Origin: Spirochaetales bacterium
Lineage (GTDB): Bacteria; Spirochaetota; Spirochaetia; DSM-2461
DNA: 42,464 nucleotides
Direction: 5' to 3'
Assembly: GCA_028532905.1 (NCBI GenBank)
Contig: JAQQAM010000001.1
Span: 1-42,464 of the forward strand
This document shows, piece after piece, positions 8,508 through 18,024 of the stretch (positions are counted from its first letter, which is position 1; each line of letters opens with the position of its first letter). The position numbers and the translations under genes are program-made. The notes beneath the pieces are model-generated. The model saw only the letters and a list, made by a program, of their open reading frames with translations. It did not search any database and had not been told where the DNA came from.

Positions 8508-10040
8508 ATGAAGGTTCTCAGTCCTGACGAAATGCGTCTGATGGATGAGAACTGCATCCGTCATACCGGAATCCCTGCTCTGGTTCTGATGGAGAATGCC
8601 GCCTCTGCGGCTATGACCCATATTTTAAGCAGCTATACCCCCCGACATGTACTGATTGTCTGCGGCAGCGGCAATAACGGTGGAGACGGACTGGCTCTGG
8701 CCCGAAAACTGCATAGCTGGGGTGTGGATGTGAGCATTCTTGTATCCGGATCCAGAGACAGAATGGCCGAAGCCCCGCGGACAAATCTGGAAATCCTTGA
8801 CAATCTGAATCTTCCCTTGTATTTCGATCCGGCAGCAGAAGAGAGACAAACCCTTTTTCACAGATCCGATCTGATTGTGGACGCCCTCTTCGGAACCGGG
8901 CTGAACAGAGAGATTACAGGGGAAAAAAGGCTGATCATTGAGGAGATGAACAGAAGCGGATCTCCTGTTGTCTCTCTGGATATCCCCTCCGGAATCAATG
9001 GAGAAACCTCAAAAATAATGGGAACTGCCGTACAGGCGGACAGTACGGTCTGCTTCGGGGCACCCAAAAAGGGAAATGTCTTAGCTCCCGGTTATTTAAA
9101 CAACGGGAAACTCTGCTGTTCCCGGATCTCTTTTCCGCCGTCCCTCTATGACCATGAACAATATAAGACAGCCCTGAACCTCCCGGGAGATCTGAAAGAC
9201 AGAGACCCCCTGGGATACAAAAACAGTTTCGGAAAAGTTCTGATTATCGGGGGGGCTGAAAACTATACAGGAGCCCCGGCTCTGGCTGCCCGGGGGGCAT
9301 ACCGGGGGGGCGCCGGATATGTGACCGCGGCGGTTCCCGTATCCATCAGCACCCTTTTTTCCCTCCACTCCCCCGAGGCCGTTATCAGACCCCTGGCCGA
9401 AACGGCGCATAACACCATTGCAGACAGGAATTTTGAAGACCTGCTGGCTCTGGCCTCAAAGCAGGATGCCGTGGTTCTTGGTCCCGGACTATCCCGTGAT
9501 ACAGAAACCATGACCCTGGTCAGGCGCCTGATCCCGTCCATTGAGGCAGCGCTGGTCATCGATGCGGATGCCTTATATGCCCTGGCCGGCCATCCGGAAC
9601 TCACAGCAGACCGCCGGAAGCCGACGGTCCTGACTCCCCATGCAGGAGAACAGAAAAATCTGCATCAAAATATGAGTCAATCCATTGAAGAGAGCTATAA
9701 CGCCCTGTGCGTCTATAAAGGACCCCGGTCTGTCATCGCCCTGCCCGACGGCAGGAAGTTTATCAACATGACCGGCAATGAGGCTCTGGGAACTGCCGGA
9801 ACAGGAGACGTTCTTGCCGGTATGACTGGTGCCTTTCTGGCTGGTGAAGACCCGGAGGAGGCTGTACAGAAAGCTGTTTTACTCCATGGCCTCAGTGCGG
9901 ACCTGTACCGGGGAGGACGGGAGAGTTTTACAGCCTCAGATATTATTGATCTTTTGCCCCGGTGTTTTGAAGAATACAGGAACAGGTACCGGGAATGGAC
10001 GGATTCAGCCTACGGCAGAATACAGATGATCCCGGGCTGA
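8508..10040 (+). CDS. nnr: Bifunctional NAD(P)H-hydrate epimerase / ADP-dependent dehydratase
   Basis: 510 aa, the usual length for the fused YjeF protein. Residues 1-210 are the epimerase domain, with GSGNNGGDGL at about 53-62 and the conserved SPDEMRLMDE start. Residues 220-495 are the dehydratase domain of the ribokinase-like fold, with VIDADALYAL, LTPHAGE and the GTAGTGDVLAGM motif near 430-440. Together they repair hydrated NADH and NADPH: the first domain interconverts the R and S forms, the second dehydrates the S form using ADP. Cytoplasmic housekeeping function. The gene follows the 90-aa protein by three bases. A 7-bp GC-rich hairpin lies eight bases after its stop. Confidence 0.95.
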   Translation: MKVLSPDEMRLMDENCIRHTGIPALVLMENAASAAMTHILSSYTPRHVLIVCGSGNNGGDGLALARKLHSWGVDVSILVSGSRDRMAEAPRTNLEILDNLNLPLYFDPAAEERQTLFHRSDLIVDALFGTGLNREITGEKRLIIEEMNRSGSPVVSLDIPSGINGETSKIMGTAVQADSTVCFGAPKKGNVLAPGYLNNGKLCCSRISFPPSLYDHEQYKTALNLPGDLKDRDPLGYKNSFGKVLIIGGAENYTGAPALAARGAYRGGAGYVTAAVPVSISTLFSLHSPEAVIRPLAETAHNTIADRNFEDLLALASKQDAVVLGPGLSRDTETMTLVRRLIPSIEAALVIDADALYALAGHPELTADRRKPTVLTPHAGEQKNLHQNMSQSIEESYNALCVYKGPRSVIALPDGRKFINMTGNEALGTAGTGDVLAGMTGAFLAGEDPEEAVQKAVLLHGLSADLYRGGRESFTASDIIDLLPRCFEEYRNRYREWTDSAYGRIQMIPG

Positions 10041-10048
10041 AAATCAAA

Positions 10049-10078
10049 CCGGAGGCACCCCTGTAGTCAAACCTCCGG
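10049..10078 (+). other. GC-rich hairpin after nnr
   Basis: CCGGAGG and CCTCCGG pair across a 16-base loop, starting eight bases after the nnr stop codon. No T-run follows, so it is not a classical terminator. It may protect the 3' end of the upstream message or partly attenuate transcription. Confidence 0.4.
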
Positions 10079-10113
10079 CAGTGGCAGTGACACTGGCAGT
10101 GAAAGTGAAAAAG
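10078..10113 (+). repeat. Short GGCAGTG direct repeats
   Basis: The leader of the ABM-domain gene has iterated GGCAGTG / GCAGTGA units (GGCAGTGGCAGTGACACTGG, then GGCAGTGAAAGTG). These are about three imperfect copies of 6-12 bases. The stretch also contains the short palindrome CAGTGACACTG. Its significance is unknown; it could be a binding site or slippage-prone sequence. Confidence 0.45.
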
Positions 10114-10138
10114 CACAAGCAGATAAGGAGAAAAAGAG

Positions 10139-10447
10139 ATGATTGTATACTGTGTGGAAGTCCAGGTGGTCCCAGGTAAGGAAGAAGACTTTAAAGCGGC
10201 GTCCCTGAAGAATCACCAGGAGACCAGAAAGGAGCCGGGAAACATCCGCTTTGATGTTCTTCAGCAATCGGAAGACAAATCCCGCTTTTTTCTGTATGAG
10301 GCCTACAGCTCACAAGAGGCTGTCATAGCCCATAAGGAAACGGCCCACTACCTGGAGTGGAGAGAAACCGTCGCCCCCTGGATGGCGGCCCCCCGGAAAG
10401 GAACATCCCATTCAGTCTGTGCCCCTCTGGAGCCCGGTCAATGGTAG
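10139..10447 (+). CDS. ABM-domain (LsrG/YgiN-like) monooxygenase
   Basis: 102 aa, the size of a single antibiotic-biosynthesis-monooxygenase ferredoxin-like domain. The pattern VPGKEEDFKAASLKNHQETR, then E-PGNIRFDVLQQ, then RFFLYEAYSSQEAVIAHKET, is typical of the YgiN/LsrG group. These small cofactor-free proteins act on quinols, autoinducer derivatives or related small molecules. The substrate cannot be told from sequence. AGGAG lies upstream of the ATG. The stop codon overlaps the start of the alcohol dehydrogenase gene by seven bases, pointing to coupled translation and perhaps a shared pathway. Confidence 0.82.
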   Translation: MIVYCVEVQVVPGKEEDFKAASLKNHQETRKEPGNIRFDVLQQSEDKSRFFLYEAYSSQEAVIAHKETAHYLEWRETVAPWMAAPRKGTSHSVCAPLEPGQW

Positions 10448-11613
10448 ATTTCTCCTTCGCCGCAAACCGGAAGATCATATTCGGCAGAAACAAAACCCTC
10501 TCTCTGGCGGGCGTACTGAATCACGGACCGATACTGGCTGTTACCGGACAGAACGTCAGCAGGTCGGAAAACTGGAACTCTCTGAAACAGGAAATTGAAA
10601 AAAAGGGGCTGCCCCTGATTCATAAAATCCTCTCGGGGGAACCTTCTCCAGATGATGTGGATGCCCTGTGCCGTGAAACTGTTTCCGAACATCCCGCGGC
10701 CGTACTGGCCCTGGGGGGCGGCAGTGTGCTGGATGCGGGGAAAGCTGTGTCCGCCATGCTCTGTGAACCGGCGGTGGCAGAGGGAATCGCCTCGGTACAG
10801 GATTTTCTGGAGGGAGTGGGAACAAGAGAGCCCTCGGGAGCCAGACTCCCCCTCTATGCGGTTCCCACAACCGCCGGGACGGGAAGTGAGTGCACCAAAA
10901 ATGCGGTCATCAGCCGGCCGGGAGCCGATGGATTCAAAAAATCTCTCCGCCACGACAACTATATCCCTGATCTGGCAGTGATTGACTCTGCCTGGCTGAA
11001 CAGCCTTCCTCAGAAAACGGCGGCCTCCTGCGGAATGGATGCCTTCTCACAGCTTCTGGAATCCTATCTTTCAACAGCTTCGTCTCCCTTCACCGATGCT
11101 CTGGCTCTGGAAGGACTGATCCGTTTTTCAGAGTCCTTCAGCACGCTCCTGGATGGAAAAGCCTCGGATGCAGATTATGACAATATAGCCCTGGGGGCTT
11201 GTATTTCGGGACTGACTCTGGCCAATGCCGGTCTGGGAACCGTTCACGGAATCGCTGGAACACTGGGAGGCCTGGGAGCGCTTCCCCACGGTACTGCCTG
11301 CGGCCTCCTGCTGCCTCCGGTGATGAAGAGTACCTTCGGAAAACTTCTGGCGGGAGATAAACAGAATGAAGCCCTTCTGAAAGTGCAGCGTCTTATGAAC
11401 AGGGACGGGAAAGGGCTTTCAGTATATGAATCGGTTGAACAGCTGGTGGATCAGCTGCAGACCTGGTCCGAACAAGCCGATCTTCCCGGACTGGGAAGCT
11501 TCGGTTTCAGCCCGGAGCTCTTGAAAAAAGCGGCAGAGACATCGGGAGACAAAAACAACCCCTGTCCCTTCACTCCGGATGAACGCCTGGAATTTCTTCA
11601 TGAAATCTACTGA
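10441..11613 (+). CDS. Iron-type (group III) alcohol dehydrogenase
   Basis: 390 aa from the ATG at 10441, chosen because the family starts with a short beta strand and IIFG; an in-frame start at 10357 would add a run inside the previous gene. The N-terminal Rossmann part has LGGGSVLDAGKAV (91-103) and VPTTAGTGSE (141-150) for NAD(P) binding. The metal ligands of FucO-type enzymes align as Asp200, Gln204 (usually His), His269 and His283. Thus three of four ligands are kept. It reduces an aldehyde or oxidises an alcohol of unknown identity. It overlaps the ABM gene by seven bases and the next gene by about 14, so it sits in a tightly coupled unit. Confidence 0.9.
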   Translation: MVDFSFAANRKIIFGRNKTLSLAGVLNHGPILAVTGQNVSRSENWNSLKQEIEKKGLPLIHKILSGEPSPDDVDALCRETVSEHPAAVLALGGGSVLDAGKAVSAMLCEPAVAEGIASVQDFLEGVGTREPSGARLPLYAVPTTAGTGSECTKNAVISRPGADGFKKSLRHDNYIPDLAVIDSAWLNSLPQKTAASCGMDAFSQLLESYLSTASSPFTDALALEGLIRFSESFSTLLDGKASDADYDNIALGACISGLTLANAGLGTVHGIAGTLGGLGALPHGTACGLLLPPVMKSTFGKLLAGDKQNEALLKVQRLMNRDGKGLSVYESVEQLVDQLQTWSEQADLPGLGSFGFSPELLKKAAETSGDKNNPCPFTPDERLEFLHEIY

Positions 11614-12457
11614 CACCTCCCTTCCTCTAACAGATTTTTTCTCCCCCATGCCCCGCTCTCTGGCTCACCGCGGGAACAGTGTGGATTTTCCGGAAAACAC
11701 GGAAGCCTCTTTCCGCTCCGCCAATGAGATGGGAGTGGATGTGATCGAAACTGATGTGCGTCTGATGAAAGACGGAGAGGTGCTGATTTCCCACGATCCG
11801 GATTTAAAGCGCTGTGCCGGTGATGAACGCCTGATCAGTTCACTGACAGGGGATGATCTTTCGTCTATAGATATGGGCCGCCTCTTTACAAAAGACCAGG
11901 GGAGGACCTTTCCACACAAGGACAAAGGCATCACTCCTCTTCTCCTCCGGGACGCTCTTGCACTCTTCCCGGAGACACGGTTCAATATCGATCTGAAAGA
12001 TCCGGGTTCAGAGCTGGCAGAACAGACCGCCCGGATCATACAGGGGGCTTCTGCTGAAAAAAGAGTCTGTGTTGGATCCTTTCACCACAGCAGTATAAAG
12101 GCCTTCAGGAGATTTCTGCCGGAAACAGCCACCTCCCTCTCACAGAAAGAGATGCTCATGGTGATTCTGTTCTACAGACTGGGATGGTCCCCGGCAGCAG
12201 TCCGACGGGGACGGGTCCGGGCGGTTCAGATTCCGGAGTATGCCGGTCCCTACAGGCTGATCCGTCCGGGGTTCATCAGATGGTGCGGTGCGCACAATCT
12301 GGTTCTCCAGGTCTGGACGGTCAATGAGAAAGAGAAGATGCAGCAGCTCTTTTCCGAGGGGGTGGAGGGTATTTTTTCAGATATCCCCGGACTGCTTCTG
12401 GAAGTCTGCCGGGACTATTCTATTCTGGCTCCCCCCAGACAGATATCACCTTCATAG
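11600..12457 (+). CDS. Glycerophosphodiester phosphodiesterase
   Basis: 285 aa from the ATG at 11600; a start at 11579 is also possible. The GDPD TIM-barrel motifs are complete: LAHRG (His23, Arg24), ENT (Glu32), ETDV (Glu50, Asp52), SHDP (His65), then LQVWTVNE and GIFSDIP near the end. It hydrolyses glycerophosphodiesters to glycerol-3-phosphate and an alcohol. No signal peptide is seen, so it looks cytoplasmic (UgpQ-like) rather than periplasmic. The start lies inside the alcohol dehydrogenase gene, and the last 43 bases overlap the convergent mnmA gene. Confidence 0.9.
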   Translation: MKSTDTSLPLTDFFSPMPRSLAHRGNSVDFPENTEASFRSANEMGVDVIETDVRLMKDGEVLISHDPDLKRCAGDERLISSLTGDDLSSIDMGRLFTKDQGRTFPHKDKGITPLLLRDALALFPETRFNIDLKDPGSELAEQTARIIQGASAEKRVCVGSFHHSSIKAFRRFLPETATSLSQKEMLMVILFYRLGWSPAAVRRGRVRAVQIPEYAGPYRLIRPGFIRWCGAHNLVLQVWTVNEKEKMQQLFSEGVEGIFSDIPGLLLEVCRDYSILAPPRQISPS

Positions 12458-13467
12458 AAGACGGCAAACTGCCCGGGAGCGATTCCTTTATCCCCTTCAT
12501 CCATGGTGACCTCCAGCCTGTCGGCTGAGAGCCATTTGATCCGGCAGCTGTTCAGCCGGGGGCCGTGTCTCAGTTTGAGGGAAAGTTCTTCCCCCCGGGG
12601 CTTCCGGCTGATCCAGTTGGGTTCACAAACAGTAAAAACATGTCTCTTCTGTTCCAGAATATTCCGGCTTGAGGAAACATAGATGATATTATTCTCCAGA
12701 TCCTTTCCCGTAACATACCAGGGGCCGTTGCTCAGGCCCAGCCCCTGACGCTGACCGATTGTATGAAACCAGAATCCCTTGTGTTTTCCCAGAACCTTGC
12801 CGGTTTCCTGTTCCCGGATCTCGCCTTCTTTTTCTCCCAGGTAATGTTTAACAAAATCCGAGTATTTGATCTTTCCCAGAAAACAGATTCCCTGGCTGTC
12901 TTTCCGTTCCTTGTTGGGGAGGTCATATTTCTGTGCCAGAGCTCTGACCTCCTCCTTCATCAGCGACCCGATGGGAAACATGATCTTACTGATCTGATCC
13001 TGTGACAGGTGGGAAAGGAAATAACTCTGATCCTTGACGGGATCCGGCGAACGGCGCAGGTAGGTCAGGCCCTCAATCTCTTCCACCACGCCGTAATGGC
13101 CTGTGGCCACTTTATCGTAGTGTTCATTGACCTTGTCGTAAAAGGCTCCGAATTTAACCCTCTGATTACAGAAAATATCGGGGCTGGGGGTCCGGCCTTT
13201 TTTCAGCTCTGAAATGGTATAGGAAACCACTCGGTCAAAGTACTCCTGCTGCAGAGGCAGAACTTTGAGGGGGACATTTTTTTTCTCACATACAGCCCGG
13301 GCATATTCCAGATCTTCCTCCCAGGGACAGGTCCCCAGAAAGCTGAGTTCATCTTCCAGCCAGATCTTGAGATAATAAGCTGTTATATCGGTATAACCTT
13401 GTTCAAGGAGCCTGTAGAGAGCAACAGAGCTGTCCACACCTCCCGATAGTAATAGGGCAATCTTCAT
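12415..13467 (-). CDS. mnmA: tRNA-specific 2-thiouridylase MnmA
   Basis: 350 aa, the normal length. The PP-loop SGGVDSSV is at 8-15. The two catalytic cysteines are visible: Cys100 in DIFCNQRVKF and Cys195 in SQGICFLGKI. The C-terminal part has TIGQRQGLGL and the tRNA-binding beta barrel. MnmA installs the 2-thio group on the wobble uridine of Lys, Glu and Gln tRNAs, taking sulfur from a persulfide relay. The gene stands alone on its strand. Its 3' end overlaps the phosphodiesterase gene by 43 bases. A 221-base gap separates it from the divergent activase gene and must hold promoters for both; I see no convincing hexamer pair there. Confidence 0.96.
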   Translation of the reverse strand: MKIALLLSGGVDSSVALYRLLEQGYTDITAYYLKIWLEDELSFLGTCPWEEDLEYARAVCEKKNVPLKVLPLQQEYFDRVVSYTISELKKGRTPSPDIFCNQRVKFGAFYDKVNEHYDKVATGHYGVVEEIEGLTYLRRSPDPVKDQSYFLSHLSQDQISKIMFPIGSLMKEEVRALAQKYDLPNKERKDSQGICFLGKIKYSDFVKHYLGEKEGEIREQETGKVLGKHKGFWFHTIGQRQGLGLSNGPWYVTGKDLENNIIYVSSSRNILEQKRHVFTVCEPNWISRKPRGEELSLKLRHGPRLNSCRIKWLSADRLEVTMDEGDKGIAPGQFAVFYEGDICLGGARIE

Positions 13468-13688
13468 GCCATCAGATTCTTTCAGACTTGTACCGCTTTA
13501 TCAAGATCTTCAAAGCCCTGAATCCCAAATATGACACATAGACAAAAGTTCTATTCTCCTCGATAATGTCAGGTAAACATCAGCTTATTGGACATAAACA
13601 CCTTTTTTGTCAAACACCTCTTTATGCCCGTATTCCAGAGGTTGCACAGGAAAGGTTTGGACATATTCTCCTTATTAAGAGGTCATGT

Positions 13689-16600
13689 ATGAAAAGTATA
13701 GGAATCAATATCGGCAGCTCCAGTCTCAAAACCGTTGTCATAGAAGACGGTAAGGAACTGTGGAGTGAAGTGATCCCCCATGAGGGGGATTTCCAGAATG
13801 CTGTTATCAGCATGCTGAATGAAAAAAAACCTGATCCTGGAATTCCTCTTCTGGTCACAGGAACAGAAGGGCGCTATCTGCTGGCGGCCAATTCGGTCAT
13901 CGAGCCTGTCTGTGTGGAAAAAGCTCTGGAAAAAACAGGCCACACCGTAGACGCTGTGGTCAGTATGGGCGGTGAAGATCTGGTGGTCTACACTGTGGAC
14001 AGGAACGGAAAAATCACCAACAATTTTTCAGGCAGTAAATGTGCTTCGGGAACCGGAGAGTTCTTCAAGCAGCAGCTGGCCCGTATGGATATGACTCTGG
14101 ACAATGTGAACAGAGTCTCCGAAGAGAGCAAGGTCTGTTCCCTTTCCGCCCGGTGCTCGGTTTTCATGAAAAGCGACTGTACCCACAAGCTGAATAAAAA
14201 GGAAGCCACCAAAGATGATATCGTGGTCTCCTTAAGCGATGTGATGGCCACCAAGGTCTGTGACTTTCTGAACAGAGCCAAAATAGAATCCGGCCGTGTC
14301 CTTCTCAGCGGCGGGATCACCAGAAACAAGCACATCCTCCGGTATATGAAGGAGAAAACTCCGGATATTGAATATATAATCCCCGAGGAAGCCCCCTATT
14401 TTGAGGCTCTGGGAGCGGCTCATCTGGCTGTTGAAAATGGTTCTCCCCTGCCGAAGAGCAGCCATATTCTGAAAGACAGCAAGATCCGGTTCGACCGTTA
14501 TAAGGATCTCAAATCGGCCGCCGAAAAAGTACAGTACTTCGAGACGGAAATCGGTACGGTCAAAAAAGACCGGGAATACATCCTGGGAATTGACGGGGGC
14601 TCCACAACCACCAAGGCCTGCCTGGTGGATATTGAGACCTATGAGATTGTTGCCGCCCACTACGGCCGGACCCATGGTGATCCGGTAAGGGCACTTCAGA
14701 ACTGTATCATCGAACTCCGCAAGAAGATCAACAAGGATGTAGGGGATCCCTCGGCCATCAAAATATCTCTGGCAGCAACCACGGGTTCCTCCCGGGAAAT
14801 ACTGGGTGTATTTATGGAGACCGGTGCCGTATACAATGAGATTATCGCCCACTCCTATGGAACCACCTTCTTCAGCAAAGACGTGGATACCATCTTCGAA
14901 ATAGGCGGCCAGGACGCCAAATATGTTCTCCTGGAAAACAAGGTTCCTGTAGACTACGCCATGAACGAAGCCTGTTCCGCTGGGACAGGATCCTTTCTGG
15001 AAGAGTCTGCGGCTGGAGACCTGAATATCGCTCATGCCTGGGAAATCGGCGAGATCGCCCTGAAAGCGGAAAATCCACTGAAGTTCGGTGAACACTGCAG
15101 CGCCTTTATCAACTCCGATATCAGAAAAGCCATTCAGCAGGGAGCCCGACGGGAAGATATTACCGCGGGAATCGTCACCTCCATTGTTTCCAACTATCTG
15201 AACAGAGTTGTGGGAAACAGAACCATCGGTAAAAAAATCTTCCTCCAGGGGGGCGTTGCCAAGAACAAGGCTGTACCTCTGGCCTTTGCCATGCTGCTGG
15301 ACAAGGAGATCCTTGTGCCTCCCGCCCCCGAACTGATGGGCTGTTTCGGTGTCGCTGTTCTGGCAGGACAGAAACTTCAGGAAGGTCTGATTGAAAAGAA
15401 AATGATAGACCTGGGAGCGGCTCTGGATACAGAGATAAAGTACGAGAAAGTTTTTACCTGTAAATCCTGTGAAAACTTCTGCCCCATACAGGTTCTGAAC
15501 GTAAACGGCCACAAGTATATGTTCGGCGGACGCTGCAGCAAATACGCCAACTCAAAAAAGAAAACCGAATCCCATGCGGAAGTGATCAACTATATTGATA
15601 AGCGGAATGAGATGATGTTCAACACCTTCGCTCCTCCTGCTGAAGATTTCAACCAGAAACGAGCCTTTACCGTGGGAATTCCCCGCTGTTTTTCCATACA
15701 CAGCCTCTATCCCCTGTATTCCTGGTTCTTTCATGAGCTGGGAATCAAAACCGTTCTGTCAGACGAGATCGCCCATGAGGGTGTGGCCCGTGCCGAAAGT
15801 ACCTACTGCTTCCCTGCCGAAATTGCCCACGGAGCCGTACAGGATATTATCAACAAAAAAACGGATTATATCTTTGTCCCCCATTTCAGGGATATGCCGA
15901 GCATGGAGAAGGATGTTCACGCCAACTTCTGTCCCATAACCCAGAGCCTTCCCTACTACATCAAGAAGGCCTTTCCCCATGTTCCCGAGGAAAAACTGAT
16001 ACCTCTGATTGTGACCTTTAAATTCGGAGAAGCCAAGGCTCTTGAGTTTTTCTATAAACTGGGTGAGCAGCTCTCTATCCCTGAAAGTGAAATAAAGTCT
16101 GCTTTCCGCAAGGGAGTGAAAAAACAGGAAGAGTACCTCAAGGCATCCCGGAAAATGGGAAAAGAGGCTCTGGAAAGGGCCCGGGAAGAGGACCATCCGG
16201 TCATTGCCCTTCTGGGCCGTCCCTATAACGCCTTCACTCCCGAAGCCAACATGGGAATCCCCCGGAAATTCAGCAGCCGCGGTTTTTCCATTATTCCCTT
16301 TGATATTCTTCCCGAAGGGGATGAAGAGATCTTTGAGAACATGTACTGGTATTACGGCCAGCTGGATATGAAGGCAGCCGCCCGGCTCAAAGACGAACCC
16401 AATGTCTATGTGACCTTTATCACCAATTTCTCCTGTGCCCCCGACTCTTTTATTCTACATTATCTGAAGTGGATGATGGGAACCAAGCCCTTCCTGATCC
16501 TGGAACTGGATTCCCATTCCGCCGATGCGGGAGTGGACACCCGAATCGAAGCCTTTCTGGATATTATCGAGGGCTACCGGTCCAGGCAGAACACGGGTAT

Positions 16601-18005
16601 AACAGAGCGCTATGACAACGGTCTCCGTTTTATCAACAATGGCAAAGACCCCCTGCATCTGATGAATGAGCACAACGGGGAAAGCATTCCCATCATGAAC
16701 AATAAAAAGGTCAAAATGCTCCTCTCCAATATGGGAGATCTGTCCACAGCCATGATGGCGTCCATCGTCAGAAAAACCGGGATCAATGCCCAGGCCCTGC
16801 CGGTTGCCGACTCCCGGACTCTGCAGCTGGCCAGAAGCCATGCTTCCGGAAAAGAGTGTGTTCCCTCCCATCTGGTTCTGGGCTCGGCGTTGAAATTCAT
16901 AAACTCCGAGGAGTACAGAAAGGACGAGATCTATCTCCTCTTTGTACCGATCACAACCGGCCCCTGCCGGACAGGGCAGTATTTTGTTTTCTATGAAAAC
17001 CTCTTCCGTGATATGCGGCTGGAGAATATTGTCGTGGTGACCCTGAGTGCGGACAACTCTTATACGGAACTGGGTCCGAATTTTTCAAAGCATATGTGGC
17101 ACGGTCTTGTCATTTCTGACTACATGAAGGATGTTCAGACCTCTCTGCGGGCCTGTGCGGAAGATCCCGACAAGGCGCTGCAGATTTACACCAACCTGTG
17201 GCATGATATGATCAGAGCCATTGACGAGGACTTCAAAAATGCCTACCCCGCTCTGAAGAAAGCGGCACAGCAGATAGCACAGATTCCTCTGAAAAAAACA
17301 ATCCATGAAGTTCCCCGGGTTCTCATTGTGGGTGAAATTTACGTCCGCCGGGATGATTTTGCCGTTGATGAACTGGTCGAACTGATGAGCCGTAAAAACA
17401 TCATTGCCAAGGTCTCTGGTATTTCCGAATGGATTCATTATCTGGACTTTGTCCGGGAATATGATCTGAAAAAGAGACTGAAACTCAAACCCTGGTATGC
17501 CCGCCCCTTTGCCGAAGAGAGGAGAAAACTGATCACCCTCTCCATTGAATCGGCCTGGAAACATGCTGTGGAACGGAAGGCGAAGAGGATGCTGAAATCA
17601 ACGGATCTGATTCCCCACACCCCCCATGATATGAAGAAGATCATGCACAATACCAGTGAGAACTTTGTAAACCTGGAACTCAACTCTGAAATTGCCATTT
17701 CCAGCGGTGTGGCGGCTACGGCCATGGAGGAAGGCTATTCAGGTATAGTCAATATTTCTCCCTTTGCCTGTCTGATCGGTAGGGTTATCGAAGGATTGAT
17801 CACACCCTGGGCACGGGAAAAGAACTACCCTGTGTTCTCCCTGGAGGTGGACGGGAATATCCTGCCGCCCAATATTGTGAATAAACTGAATATTTTTATG
17901 ATGAATGTACTGCGCTTCAATACCGATCCCGATTCTTCCGAGCTTATCGAGTTCGGAGAAGAGGAAAAGCAGGGAGAAGAAGCACTGGTATCCGGAAACG
18001 ACTGA
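13689..18005 (+). CDS. Large acyl-CoA dehydratase activase (double BadF ATPase fusion)
   Basis: 1438 aa from the ATG at 13689, chosen for its GAGG ribosome site and because MKSIGINIGSSSLKTVV is the true ATPase start. Residues 1-300 are a BadF-type ATPase with Cys118 (SKCASGTG) and Cys156 (ARCSVF). Residues about 300-585 are a second copy with GIDGGSTTTK, EIGGQDAK, Cys near 428 (EACSAGTG) and Cys near 467 (EHCSAF). In both, the Cys positions match ligands of the bridging [4Fe-4S] cluster of HgdC. A CxxCxxxC cluster is at about 590. The remainder is DUF2229 plus a 2-hydroxyacyl-CoA dehydratase-like part. Known activators use ATP to drive an electron from ferredoxin into a dehydratase. The substrate of this fused group is not established. 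The regulator and NfnAB genes follow. Confidence 0.9.
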   Translation: MKSIGINIGSSSLKTVVIEDGKELWSEVIPHEGDFQNAVISMLNEKKPDPGIPLLVTGTEGRYLLAANSVIEPVCVEKALEKTGHTVDAVVSMGGEDLVVYTVDRNGKITNNFSGSKCASGTGEFFKQQLARMDMTLDNVNRVSEESKVCSLSARCSVFMKSDCTHKLNKKEATKDDIVVSLSDVMATKVCDFLNRAKIESGRVLLSGGITRNKHILRYMKEKTPDIEYIIPEEAPYFEALGAAHLAVENGSPLPKSSHILKDSKIRFDRYKDLKSAAEKVQYFETEIGTVKKDREYILGIDGGSTTTKACLVDIETYEIVAAHYGRTHGDPVRALQNCIIELRKKINKDVGDPSAIKISLAATTGSSREILGVFMETGAVYNEIIAHSYGTTFFSKDVDTIFEIGGQDAKYVLLENKVPVDYAMNEACSAGTGSFLEESAAGDLNIAHAWEIGEIALKAENPLKFGEHCSAFINSDIRKAIQQGARREDITAGIVTSIVSNYLNRVVGNRTIGKKIFLQGGVAKNKAVPLAFAMLLDKEILVPPAPELMGCFGVAVLAGQKLQEGLIEKKMIDLGAALDTEIKYEKVFTCKSCENFCPIQVLNVNGHKYMFGGRCSKYANSKKKTESHAEVINYIDKRNEMMFNTFAPPAEDFNQKRAFTVGIPRCFSIHSLYPLYSWFFHELGIKTVLSDEIAHEGVARAESTYCFPAEIAHGAVQDIINKKTDYIFVPHFRDMPSMEKDVHANFCPITQSLPYYIKKAFPHVPEEKLIPLIVTFKFGEAKALEFFYKLGEQLSIPESEIKSAFRKGVKKQEEYLKASRKMGKEALERAREEDHPVIALLGRPYNAFTPEANMGIPRKFSSRGFSIIPFDILPEGDEEIFENMYWYYGQLDMKAAARLKDEPNVYVTFITNFSCAPDSFILHYLKWMMGTKPFLILELDSHSADAGVDTRIEAFLDIIEGYRSRQNTGITERYDNGLRFINNGKDPLHLMNEHNGESIPIMNNKKVKMLLSNMGDLSTAMMASIVRKTGINAQALPVADSRTLQLARSHASGKECVPSHLVLGSALKFINSEEYRKDEIYLLFVPITTGPCRTGQYFVFYENLFRDMRLENIVVVTLSADNSYTELGPNFSKHMWHGLVISDYMKDVQTSLRACAEDPDKALQIYTNLWHDMIRAIDEDFKNAYPALKKAAQQIAQIPLKKTIHEVPRVLIVGEIYVRRDDFAVDELVELMSRKNIIAKVSGISEWIHYLDFVREYDLKKRLKLKPWYARPFAEERRKLITLSIESAWKHAVERKAKRMLKSTDLIPHTPHDMKKIMHNTSENFVNLELNSEIAISSGVAATAMEEGYSGIVNISPFACLIGRVIEGLITPWAREKNYPVFSLEVDGNILPPNIVNKLNIFMMNVLRFNTDPDSSELIEFGEEEKQGEEALVSGND

Positions 18006-18024
18006 TACGGAAAAGGAGGGAGAA

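Noticed and set aside
14232-15512. 426-aa minus-strand reading frame inside the activase gene
   Set aside because: It is the antisense shadow of conserved BadF motifs on the plus strand; the composition has no domain and no ribosome site.
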